From Delphinapterus leucas (taxonomy: Eukaryota; Chordata; Mammalia; Artiodactyla; Monodontidae): DNA of 64,000 nucleotides. Below the pieces are notes generated by a model. The model did not search any database, was not told where the DNA came from, and saw only the letters and a list, made by a program, of their open reading frames with translations. A program made the position numbers and the translations under genes. The stretch's first letter is position 1. Each line of letters opens with the position of its first letter. Positions 11,461 to 21,700 of this stretch are shown one piece after another. The stretch lies in contig NW_022098076.1 of NCBI RefSeq assembly GCF_002288925.2, positions 92,432,405-92,496,404 of the forward strand. The letters run 5' to 3'.

Positions 11461-11593
11461 GCTGTGCCCTCCCGTGTGGGACCCCAGCTCGAGTGGGCCT
11501 CTCAAGGAGCCAGAGGGATGAACGCACCGGGGGCCTGGCTCCTGTGCCTGCTGCTGCTGGGCCTGGCCCACCAGCACTCCATGGAGCTCCGCA
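11461..11593 (+). CDS. PRLH: PRLH exon with start codon (coding part 11518-11593)
   Basis: A pyrimidine-rich tract ending CCCCTGCCCCAG at 11460 makes a strong splice acceptor, so this exon probably begins at 11461 rather than at a promoter. It has 57 bases of 5' UTR, then ATG and 25 codons. The exon ends after the first base of a Thr codon, followed by the donor GTGAGT at 11594. It encodes the short leader and HQHSMELR, and it carries the eight-codon deficit discussed under findings. Confidence 0.9.
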
Positions 11594-12255
11594 GTGAGTG
11601 CCCGGACCCCTGGCCTGCCCTCCCACCCCTCCGCCCCGGGGTCACGGTGGGGGCCCGGCCGCCTCCTGAGCTGGGGCACCATCCTCGCTAAGTGCCCCAG
11701 GGCTGGGGGTTTGGCCTCCTGCCCACCAGACCTCTCCCCACAGCATCCCTGACACCTGCTCCCAAGGGCCCTACCCGACGTTCGGGGGAGGGCTTCACTC
11801 CTCACCACCAGGGCAGCCTGGGGCTGAGGCCACTTTGCCCATGAGAACGGGCTTGTGGGGACAGGAAGGGAAGGGGGACTTGGTCCTGATGTGAGCTTGA
11901 ATTCCCATTTCCCGAAGCCACCGCACCCCCCAGAAACGGCCTGGCCAGGACCTCTGGGCACCCCTCCTGCACGGGCAGGTCCCAGCATGGCCTGGCGACT
12001 GGGCAGCAGTGAGCTGCGTGCACTGGGCCCTGCCACTGCGGTTGCACACACCAGGGCACATGCATTCACACACTGTTCTCTCTCTTTCCAGCCCCCGACA
12101 TCAATCCTGCCTGGTACACAGGCCGTGGAATCCGGCCTGTGGGCCGCTTTGGCCGGAGGAGAGCAGCCCTGGGGGATGGACCAAAGCCTGGCCTCCAGCG
12201 CCCGCTGGCCTGCTTCCCCCTGGCAGGAGGCGCTGAGCCCTCCCAGGGTGGCTGA
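11518..12255 (+). CDS. PRLH: Prolactin-releasing peptide precursor (two coding exons, 79 residues)
   Basis: PRLH encodes the secreted RF-amide neuropeptide precursor whose products PrRP31/PrRP20 act on the receptor PRLHR (GPR10) in feeding, stress and neuroendocrine control. Coding parts 11518-11593 and 12092-12255 join across a phase-1 GT/AG intron to give 79 residues. A hydrophobic N-terminus (residues 1-17) is followed by HQHSMELR and then the PrRP20 block, which starts TPDINPAWY and ends GIRPVGRF. Next come Gly as amide donor and an RRR processing site. The C-terminal tail ends AEPSQGG. The human precursor has 87 residues; the eight missing here all fall at the signal/mature junction, and the usual Lys at residue 2 is Asn. 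The ATG was chosen because it begins the hydrophobic leader and lies 57 bases after a good splice acceptor. Family identity is certain from the RF-amide core. Human and bovine comparisons are from memory. Confidence 0.96.
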
Positions 12256-12365
12256 CAGCTCAGCTCCTCCAGGAATAGCCCCAGGAGCCTGTCTCCAGAC
12301 CCCTGCCCCCTCCTCCACAGGCTACGTCCCCTTCAGTCCCAATAAAAGCAGCTGGCCTTGTTTGC
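12092..12365 (+). CDS. PRLH: PRLH last exon (coding part 12092-12255, then 3' UTR)
   Basis: The acceptor CTCTCTTTCCAG ends at 12091. Two bases complete the split Thr codon, then the PrRP20 core, the amidation/processing signal GRRR and the C-terminal tail run to TGA at 12253-12255. The 3' UTR is about 110 bases, with AATAAA at 12341-12346, so cleavage is expected near 12360-12370. Confidence 0.95.
12341..12346 (+). terminator. PRLH: PRLH polyadenylation signal
   Basis: Canonical AATAAA 85 bases after the PRLH stop codon, followed about 20 bases later by a GT-rich stretch (CTTGTTTGCAAGTGTCTGTGTGGG) typical of a downstream element. Confidence 0.85.
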
Positions 12366-12369
12366 AAGT

Positions 12370-13450
12370 GTCTGTGTGGGGACAAAGTGGGAGGTACTTT
12401 CCCTCGTGGGACGTTAGCCTAGAGGACCCTTAGAGCCCAGAGGCTCTAGGACTTGTCCAAGGGCGCCCAGCATGGAGTAGGGAGGCTGGGATGTCCTCGG
12501 TCGCTGCAGCTCCTACCACCCTCCCCCAGCCGCCCTGAATGGCTGCTCAGGCTGTGCACTGCACGAGGCCACCACGCAGGAGGCCCCAGTGGAGGGCAGC
12601 CCCGCCCCCCGGCCTGCCCTGCCCTCTCTCTGCCCCAGGCCTTCTCGCCTCCCTATTGGTGCTCGGGGGAGAAAAAGAAGCACGAGTGGCTTGTTTCCAG
12701 TACTCTTAGGTTCAAGTATTTCAACCCCAGCTTGCGTCCCTTTCAAATCGCACGGGAACGTCCCTGTGTCCTGTCTCAGAGGGAACTCGCTTTGGCATCA
12801 GGGAACACACAGCCACTAACTGGGCGGCTGAGCCCAGCTGCTAACTTCTCGGAGCCCCGGTTCCCATGCCTGAACCTGGGGCTAATAACCACCCCCCTCA
12901 CTCCTGAGCTCAGGCTGGTGCAGCCAGCAAGTGTGGATGCTCTGTGAGCGTGAACCCCCTTCTCCAAGGCGCACCCCCTAGTCCAGCGCTGGGGTGGGGG
13001 CAGGGCAGGTTTAACCAGTTGCTTCTGAACTCAGAGCTCAGGGCCCGTCAGGCCTCTGCCTGCAGGGTCCCAGGAGCCTGCCCGGACCACGGGACTCCTT
13101 CTGTCCATCCACACTCAGGAGGGCTCGGGAGGCAGAGCAAGCCCCCAGAACCCCAGACACCAGCCATCCCTGCTCCAAATCAAGGAAGGCGGGTCACACT
13201 CACTGGCCAGCTGGAGGAGGCTGAGCTGGCCCAGACCACCCAAATGGAGCTGCACCAGGGCTGCCCCCCTTCGCAGCCACAGGGAGGGCAGAGGGAGGCC
13301 AGAGGCCAGTCCCCTCCCAGGGGAGAGCTCCCGCAGCGTCGGCACCTCCCCAGGGTGGATGCGCACGGGGGAACAGGAGAGCGGCCGGGTCTGCTTCCGG
13401 GGCAGGCAGGTGCTGGGCCAGGGCAGGCAGCGTGGAGAGCCCAGGAAAGC
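12370..13450. other. GC-rich spacer between PRLH and RAB17
   Basis: No gene is visible. A MIR-like piece lies at about 12790-12900 (TTCTCGGAGCCCCGGTTCCCATGCCTGAACC). Long frames here are GC-driven. Confidence 0.45.
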
Positions 13451-13454
13451 AGTT

Positions 13455-13975
13455 TGGCGGTTCTTCAAAAGTTAAACCTGGAGTTAGCACACGGCCCCTC
13501 CCACTCGTGGGTACATACCCCAGAGAGCTGAGAACCGGTGTTTGAATAAATACTTGTACAGGAATGTTCATAGCAGCACAATTCACAACAGCCAAAAAGG
13601 TAGAAACAACCCAATACCCATCGATAGACGAATGGATAACAGAACGTGGTCCATCCACACAATGGATTATTATTCGACCATGAAAAGGAAGGAGTTCTTT
13701 CAAATGCTACCACATGGGTGAACCTTGAAAGCATGACGCAAAGTGAAAGAAGCCAGACACAAAAGGTCCCACAGTGGATGATTCCATTTATATAAAAGGT
13801 CCAGAAGAGGCAAATCCATAGAGACGGAAGTAGCTTGGTGGTTGCCAGGGGCTGGGGTCTGCTCCATGGGTACAGGCTTTCCTTGTGGGGATGAAAGTGT
13901 CTGGGAACTGGCCCGAGGTGGTGAGTGTGCTAAACGCCACTTAATCGTACACTTTAAACAAAAGAGTTCACAGGC
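13455..13975 (+). mobile_element. Old L1 (L1M-type) 3' segment
   Basis: Contains ATGTTCATAGCAGCACAATTCACAACAGCC, AACCCAATACCCATCGATAGACGAATGG, TACCACATGGGTGAACCTTGAAAGC and TACACTTTAAACAAA, the standard order of an ancient L1 3' end. Confidence 0.85.
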
Positions 13976-14109
13976 CCACAGGACGCAGACATGGAAACAT
14001 CAGTGTGATGAAGGGCTCCGGATTCCAGCCACCCAGCGTATGATACCCTGTCAGGGCAGCCCCAGGAAACAAATACATCTTCTGAGCCCAGAGGAGTATA
14101 GAGATGGAA

Positions 14110-15170
14110 GATGTTATGTTTTCTACAAATTCTTATTATGAAAGTTTGCAAACTTACAAGAAATCACAAAAATATTATGATGACATCTGATACGTTGCAT
14201 TAAATTCTGCAGTTATCACTGTATTTACTTTCTCTCCCTGCCACCTCCCCTTCTCTCTCTCTACCGCTTGGAAGTAAGCTGTAGACATCCTATTTCCCCT
14301 AGAAGGTCTCAGCATCTTTCTCCTCAAACTAAGGACAATCTCCTACATAATCACAAGATTATCACCATGCCTAAAACATTTTGTAATAATTCCCTAATGT
14401 CATCGAGTTTTTAGTCCATACTCAAAAATCCCCAAATAAGGCAAGAAAATCTTAGTTGTCTTTTCTTCTTTTTTTTTTTTTTTTTTGGAAGCCAGGCTCC
14501 AATCTAATTTCAAGGTCACCCTTAGTTATTTCTCGTCACTCCCGGATCATCTCATTTTGTCACGACTTTAACTTTCACAAAGGCCCGGATGTGTTACCTT
14601 GTAGAACGGATCCACACGTGTGACCTGTCGACTGCTCCCCCAAGTGCTGTTACCCTGTTCGCCTGTCCCCCTCGCCCCCGCCCACTGTATTTCCTGTAAT
14701 CTGAGCAGTGGGTCTAGGGGCAGAACTGGACTCGGTTACTACTGAGGGCATGAATGCTCTGTGTCTGTCCTACAGCATCGTACCTGATGGTGGGCTCTGG
14801 GCCCCGCTCTGACCGGTGCCAAGTCTGGCCCTTTACGGAGAGGATCTCTCAACTGTAAAAATCTCTCAGGTTCCCCGTCTGCTCACTATGCGATCCGCAG
14901 AGGTCCTGGGGACCCACGGCACTAGCCTGTTTCCCAAAGAGCTCACAGCCAGTGATGTAAACCTTATGGAATACCTTCTCTGGGATCAACTGTTACATCA
15001 TGGGTTGTACAATGGTGATTCTCTAATTCCTTCCACATGTATGAGCGGGATTCTTCTAAAGGAGATATTTCTCCTTTTTTCTCCTTTTCTCCCTTTTTTT
15101 TTTCTTTTTTGTTCAGCAACTTACAAATCATTCTTGATGCTCAAATTGTCCTAAGTTTGGCCAGTGAGAC
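14110..15170. mobile_element. Ancient interspersed repeat (L1M-like, family unresolved)
   Basis: Contains CAAGAAATCACAAAAATATTATG, TTTCCTGTAATCTGAGCAGTGGGTCTAGGGG and ACATGTATGAGCGGGATTC. Similar wording occurs at 33310-33900 (ATTTATTTGTTGAAGAAATCAG, GTTTCCAGTCTGGATTTTGC), so both are old members of one repeat class. A poly-T run lies at 14469-14486. Confidence 0.45.
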
Positions 15171-15206
15171 CTTCAAAAAGGGAATACATTTTAAAAGAAA
15201 AAGACT

Positions 15207-15546
15207 GGGGCTTCCCTGGTGGCACAGCGGTTAAGAATCCGCCTGCCGATGCAGGGGACACGGGTTCGAGCCCTGGTCCAGGAAGATCCCACATGCCGCA
15301 GAGCAACTAAGCCCGTGCGCCCCAACTACTGAGCCTGCGCTCTAGAGCCCGCGAGCCATAACTACTGAGCCCGCGTGCCGCAACTACTGAAGCCCACGCG
15401 CCCAGAACCTGTGCTGCGCAACGAGAAGCCACCATAATAAGCCCGCGCACCGCAACAAAGAGTAGCCCCCGCTCGCCGCAACTAGAGAAAGCCCGCGCGC
15501 AGCAAGGAAGACCCAACGCAGACAAAAATAATTAATTAATTTTTTA
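15207..15546 (+). mobile_element. CHR-type SINE, long form
   Basis: GGCTTCCCTGGTGGCACAGC head. The body has the repeated ACTACTGAGCC(C) blocks of the long variant (ACTACTGAGCCTGCGCTC, CAACTACTGAAGCCC), then GAGTAGCCCCCGCTCGCCGC, and a tail AAAAATAATTAATTAATTTTTT. Confidence 0.93.
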
Positions 15547-15560
15547 AAGACGGTACCAAC

Positions 15561-15768
15561 GGGGCTTCCCTGGTGGCGCAGTGGTTGAGAGTCCACCTGC
15601 CAATGCAGGGGACACGGGTTCGTGCCCCGGTCCGGGAAGATCCCACGTGCCACGGAGCGGCTGGGCCTGTGAGCCATGGCCGCTGAGCCTGCGCATCCGG
15701 AGCCCGTGCTCCACAACGGGAGAGGCCGCAACAGTGAGAGGCCCGCGTACCCAAAAAAAAAAAAAAAA
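15561..15768 (+). mobile_element. CHR-type SINE, short form
   Basis: Complete head, box B (GGTTCGTGCCCCGG), body and poly-A tail (15753-15768). It is inserted only 15 bases after the previous SINE and in the same direction. Confidence 0.95.
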
Positions 15769-15769
15769 G

Positions 15770-17480
15770 GTCCAAAAAAAAAAGAAAAAGAATGGATTCC
15801 TGAGTCAGTCCTCTGGGCACAGGGGGCTCTTCCAGGGAAGTTGGAGGAGGCGTTAGAAGCAGAGGGGGATGGGAAGGGTCACGGCTACAGGCAGGACAGC
15901 AGGGCTGCGCCCACATGCTGCTTCTCGTCCTCTCTGTGCTTCCTGCCTCCATCACGAGCACGCACGCGCACACACACAGCCCGGCTCATGAGAAGGGCTG
16001 GAGCGGCTTCCCTGGATGCGGGCAGGACGGCGAGCTCACCCAACAGCCTCCCCTGAGCACCTGCAACCCCACGGGCTCATCGCCTCCCAGGCTCTACGCC
16101 CACGCCCCCTACCACCACCTCACGGTCAGGACGGGCTGAGATCAGGTGGGAGAAGCACTGACGCAGAGAGAGGCTTCCATAAACGTCTGCGGTGGCTGGG
16201 GTGGAGGCTGTTTGTAGAAGAACATGCCTTTTCTTTACATCACTGGGAATATCGGCTCCTGTCCTTTCTTGGACACATATTTGTTGAGTGCCTGGCATGT
16301 ACCAGACATCGTACCAGGCACCAGGAGCCCCACGAGAGGAAGGACAGACAGAACCCCTGCCCTCATGGCAGAGCTCCCCCTTATCTGAATATTAGATCAC
16401 CAGGAGGGCTCAAAACTCCCAGGGCTCAAGTCGCACTGCAGACGGATTTAACCAGAGCTTCTGGTGGGCACAGGGATACTGCCTGCAAAGGCTCCCAGGT
16501 GATTCCATTGCAGGGCTGAGCGCCACCTGCCTCGTGGGGGAGAAGGGGAGGAAAAGGGGCTATCACAACCGGCAATGGGGAACCCAGCTCCAGGATCACA
16601 ACGCACCCCATCCCATCTTGGGGGAAGGGAGGGAAGCGTGAACGGATGCCAAGTGGCAATGAGTCAAAGAATATGTTTTAATAATAAATTCTAGCACAGT
16701 GTTACTAGCCTGGCAAGACGGGAGAAAAAAAAATCAGAAATGTGGGCATCCTACAAATATTATTTCCCCACTCCCTATTTCATCGTGGATGGGTCAGATA
16801 CTCCTCTGAAAGCCTTACTGTCAGCAAAGCAGCATTCAGGACGCAAAGACCAGGGGCGGTGGGGTTTGCCTTCAGCGATGCTGGCGCGCCATCTAGTGGC
16901 CAGGGGCCACCTCAGCCTCCCGCCACCTCTGAAGTGGGTCCCGCGCTTGGCAGAAGGGATCCCAGCCCTGCTACCCCAGCGTGGGGGAACAGACAGCATG
17001 AGGACTCCGCCTTACACAGAGGGGCTCACACCTCACGTACTTCACCTACAAGGGAACAATCGCATACAAAAATTCACTGCAGTCAGAAACTGCAGGGCAC
17101 ACAGCACCAAGTTGTCAGGTTTCACCTGGAAATTGTCTAGGAAAAAAGACCGTGTGAGTGCTTTTGGGACATCCAGGAGCTCAGCGTCAACGGGGAAGGA
17201 TGCTTTACGTTTCTGTTGATATAGAAGTTACAGCTGATATAGTGAAGCCACCTTTTTCAGGGGGATGACAATGTCGTCTTATTTAAAATTTCATACAGAA
17301 GAGCCATCGGGCCTCTCTAAAGGCAGGAACGAGGTGAGCACATGATGTGTCACCACCAGAAAGATGTCCTGTGCCCACCTCAGCCACAGCCCGCGCCTGG
17401 GGCCCCTCAGTGTTTACTCACCATGGGCCCTCCTAGAGGATGTGCAGGAACAGACCCCCAGCTTACGAACTCACCGAAGA
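15770..17480. other. Intergenic spacer with L2 relic
   Basis: A short L2-like motif is visible at about 16265-16330 (TTTGTTGAGTGCCTGGCATGTACC). No exon or RNA gene is seen in the rest. Confidence 0.45.
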
Positions 17481-17484
17481 CCAC

Positions 17485-17830
17485 GTGATATAAAGTTAAC
17501 CCTAAAAATGCATTCCAATAGACAGTAGGTGCAGACAAATACTGTTTGATTGCACTTACACGAGGTACGCAGAATAGCCAAATTCATAGGGTCAGAAAGT
17601 ACATTGATAGATTCCAGGGTCGGCGGAGGGGAGGTGGGGAGGGGGAATGGGGACTCGGGGTATAATGGGGACAGAGTTTCCGTTTAAGAAAGTGAAAACT
17701 TCAGGAGGAGGATGATGGTGAGGATTGCACAGCAATGTGAATGCACTTAGCGCCCCCGAACTGTACAGTTAAATGTGCTTAAAATAGTATGTTTCATATT
17801 ATGTGACTTTCACCACAATTAAAAACCATT
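17485..17830 (+). mobile_element. Old L1 3' end
   Basis: Diverged L1M-like 3' segment: AATACTGTTTGATTGCACTTACACGAGG, CCAGGGTCGGCGG, GAATGCACTTAGCGCC, TTAAATGTGCTTAAAATAG, ending CACCACAATTAAAAACC. Confidence 0.8.
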
Positions 17831-18204
17831 TGGAAAAACAAAAAGGACCACATGATAGAAATCAGTTTACTTTTCGGAGAAAATCTCATACGCGATACAA
17901 TTTGCACCTCAGCTTGAAGTCTGAGTCCTGGCGCGCTTTGCACAAGCACCACTTCGCATTCACAGCGAGGAGCAGAGAGTAGGGGGCCTGACTCCCCCAC
18001 CCCCATCCCCAGCTGCCCTCTGTCAGGCACCGTCCTTCGGGGAACCTCACAGAGATCCAGTGACGACGGGCCCAGCCCCATGATGGTCTCGCCATCTCTC
18101 CCTGGCACTGCCTCCTGCAGCTGGGCCTGCTGTCTCCTCTCCCACCTCCCAGGAGCAGGAGGGCCCCAAGCCCCCGGGCAGCCCCCTACCCAACACCAAG
18201 TGCA

Positions 18205-18593
18205 TGCTGGGTGATTTTTCGATCTTTATTTCCCCTCTGACCATTTCATTCTCCAGTGTCCGGTGACCAGGTAGCTAAGGGCAGGGTCACGTGTGCCCAC
18301 CCCCCAGGACATCCGGGATTCAGTCGGTATCTGGTGTCTGAGAGGTGGAGCTGACAGCCTCTGGGAGCCTTGGACACGGGACCCTCTCCTGAATGATTCC
18401 CATCAGCTTGGGAGGTGGTTATTCTAAGAGAGGCCCTCTTGCAGAGCCTCTAGGACTCGGGAGCAAGCCAGCCTCCACAGTGAATCAGGATAAGTACCAC
18501 AAGCGACTTGGAGCTGGTGGTGGCTCACCCTGAGGACCAGTGGGTTGTGGGCTGGGCGCATCCTCCCCACGGCCTTTCCTGGAGTCGCCCCTT
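18205..18593 (-). terminator. RAB17: RAB17 3' UTR and polyadenylation signal
   Basis: The stretch after the RAB17 stop runs leftward for about 370 bases to AATAAA on the minus strand (TTTATT at 18225-18230). Cleavage about 15-20 bases beyond would end the transcript near 18205-18210. No other canonical signal is seen closer to the stop. Confidence 0.6.
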
Positions 18594-18706
18594 CTAGTGG
18601 GCGCAGCATCTACCCCGCCCCGGGGGCGTCTCATTCAGAGCCAGCCGTGCATCTCCCTGCTGCCTCTGGCCCTCCTTCTTCTCTTGTCTCTGCAAAAGCT
18701 CTCGGG
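18594..18706 (-). CDS. RAB17: RAB17 coding exon 5 (hypervariable tail, CCAH)
   Basis: After the acceptor CGTCCACAG, two bases complete Ala177. RELLQRQEKKEG begins the variable tail, which ends GRCCAH and a TAG stop at 18596-18594. The two adjacent cysteines are the geranylgeranylation site. The tail differs most from human, as usual for Rab C-termini. Confidence 0.96.
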
Positions 18707-21700
18707 CTGTGGACGACAGGAGAAGGATGTGGCCTGGTTGGGAGGAAAATCCCCCAACCCAGCCCAGCACTCGCCTTGCACACGTGGCATCCCCCAGGGT
18801 CCCACCCTCCCTGATGTTTTCCAGGAAGCAGGAAACATGGGCCCTTGACTCCTGCCCACTTTCCAGGCCCCGGGGACGTTCTGCTGGGTCCCAGGTTGCC
18901 AGAGAAGAAGACCTGTTGAAGACCCAGTGATGGTGCCCCCACCCCCTGCTCTGGGGTCGGAGGCTGGTCACTCACCGACAGCACTGAAGACTTCAGTCAC
19001 CTGGTGGTTCAGTTTGGCCGAGGTCTCCATGAACAGCAACCCCTTGCTCTCTGCAAACTCCCTCCCTTCCTGACGGAAACGGCCACGGAAAGCCCACATT
19101 AATCATTGGAAGTTTCCCAAGGACACTTAGACGCCTTCTAACAGGAGGACCCAAGAAACACCGAGAGACAACTGCACCAGCAGAGAACGTCATTCCTCAA
19201 GTTCTGTTTCTGGGGCTCCCAGAGAAGGCGGCCCAGACCAGGAAGCAGGGCAGGGAGGGTGCTCGCTGGCAGGGGAGCCCGGCACCCGCAGCGGGGTCCG
19301 AGGATGCTTTCCTTGGCGAGGTTCCCACCCCTACCACGGCTCTCTGGCACCGGTGGACTCTGAAACCAAGTGAGAACAGAGGAAACGTGGAAGGGGAGTG
19401 GGGACAGCCTGGTGGGAGCCCGGCCCTTCTCTGGGTCCCCCACCACCGTCCCACAGGGGTCCGGCCTACGTGGAGTGAAGGGTGTACAGAGCAAGGGCGT
19501 CTGGGAAACACCAGGGCTGCTCGTGTGGCCAAGAAGCAGAGAAGCGTTCATGGGAAGGCCGGGGTGAAGGAGGAGCTGGGGGCCTCCCCGTGCAGGCCTC
19601 TCGCCTCCCGACCCTCCCAGGAGGCGGAGTGCTCAGTGCCTGATGCTGAGCCGGGCCCTGGGGGCTGGGCCGGCTGTGCCCACAGCATGGCACCCAGCGG
19701 TGCCTACTCCCCCCACCCCCAGCCTGGCCCGCAGGGCTTTGCTCTTCACCACCCCCCAACGAGCTTCTCAGCCCTTTCCCAGACACAGAGGGATGGGGAC
19801 ATTATTACTTGTATTTTAAAGGACAAGGTGACCTGGTACAGCTGAAGACTCGGTGACTTCAGGTAGCTCATATCTGGGTCACATGAATGAAACTCAAACA
19901 TCCCCCTTTGCCCAACTAGCTTGGGGGGTTCCAGATGGGGTCATTTTAGGGGTTTGTCCTCGGGTCCAATGAGCCTCTGGCCCCCAAATTGCAGGTCCCC
20001 AGCCCTCCATCTGCCAGTTTGTCCTGGAGGCTCCCCACGATGGGAGCCACGGTTACCTCACCCCCCATGGAATGAGCACATCCAGTGCACAGATCTTGAC
20101 TCCTAAACTCATTCCCCGGCACTAGGAACCAGGGCTCTTTGGGGAAATGATTGATTCCAGGGCTGGGGCCGAGAAAGGACAAAGGTGAACCTGGAACAAC
20201 TTGGTGAGCCAGAAAGGAAGGAAGCGCTCAAAGAATAACAGGGCGGGTGACAGGGCCAGGAGGGGAGAGCTCTCAACGGCCAAATCTGGGAGCAGATTTC
20301 CCACGACCAAGAGAAGGGCATTAGTGGGAAAATGATAAAATCTGAACAAGAGCTGTAAAGTAGTTTGAACGTTCGTTTCCTGATTTGCTCGTTGTTCCGA
20401 GCTTACGTAAGATGTTAACATTTGGGAAAGCTGGAGAAGGGCCGACAGGAACTTTTTGTACTATTTTTGCAACAATTTTTGTAATTCTGAAATTATTTTG
20501 AGATGAAAAGCCCCCAAATCAATGTAAAAGCTGCACTGGCCACAGGTCAGCTTGGCCTCTGCCCCAGCCGAGGCACCTGCGGCTCCGGGGTCTGCCCCCC
20601 GCCCCCAAGGCCCAGCTCAGTGGGAGCTCAGAGGGAACAAGAAGCCAGGGTGGGGTCTGGGGGCCCAGGGTCTACAGCCCAGGCCCCAGGGTGGCTGCTT
20701 CCATGCAGTCTAAGCCACGGGGTCCCCCTCCCGCGGGCAGGGGTCCTGGGAGAGCGGAGAGGAGGCCCCTCCCGCCCCTGAGCTGGGCCCCTGGCCTCCA
20801 GTGGGTCTCCCCACCCAGGCCCCGTCTCCCAACTCGGCCTGACCTGGGCCCCACACGCTCTTCCTAAATCACCCATCAGGTCCCCACCCCAGGGACTCAA
20901 GGCTGCCCAGGAATAAAGACCCCAGTCCCAACACCAGCGCTGGGATCTCTGCCTCTGAGCCCTAGCGCCTACTCAGCGTGGCCTCCGCTGGCCGCCCCCT
21001 GCCCCCAGACTCCCTCCCCTTCCTGCCCTGTGCTGTAGCCCAGCACCCTCTCCGTCCTTCTCTCCCCTCATCTGCCCCTCCTCCCAGAGCCTCTCCTAAA
21101 ACCCATCCCCACATACACACACACAGACACCACTGTACACACACGTCCTGTACACACATACACGTCCTGTACACACACACACGTCCTGTACACACACACA
21201 CATCCGGTACACACACACGTCCTGTACACACACGTGTCCTGTACACACACACACGTCCAGTACACACACACACGTCCAGTACACACACGCGTCCTGTACA
21301 CACACGCGTCCTGTACACACACGTGCGTCCTGTACACACGTGCGCAAACCCCTTGCTCCCTGCTTCAGGCTCTCCCCACTTTACAAGCAACTACCTAGAG
21401 CATTTATTCTGCTGTTGGTCATTTTACAGAAGAGATGCAGCTTTCGGGTTCTCTCTCCCTTGCTCATTTCCTAGCAAAAAATTTGGATTTGCCCCTTCTT
21501 GAACAGTTTATTGAACACAAAGAGAAAGATCTGAGACCTGCATTACTCAAAGAAGGAGCGAGGGTGGGAAGCGTCATGGTTTCCTCATGGAAACCGTTCC
21601 CTGCACTGCGCCCGCCCCTGCCAGCCCTCGGGAGGCTGCGGTCATGCTCACAGCTCTCCCCGCAGCCAGGAGCAGCCGCCTCTGGGGCTGACCTTCCCAG

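Noticed and set aside
11446..12318. 290-codon minus-strand frame across PRLH
   Set aside because: It is the antisense of the PRLH exons and their GC-rich intron; its protein shows no motif.
15207..15768. tRNA gene candidates at SINE heads
   Set aside because: Box A/B-like motifs are part of tRNA-derived SINEs followed by SINE bodies and A-tails; no intact cloverleaf stands alone.
20962..21502. Cys/Val-rich and Thr/His-rich frames resembling metal-binding repeats
   Set aside because: They are produced by the GTCCTGTACACAC minisatellite inside a RAB17 intron.
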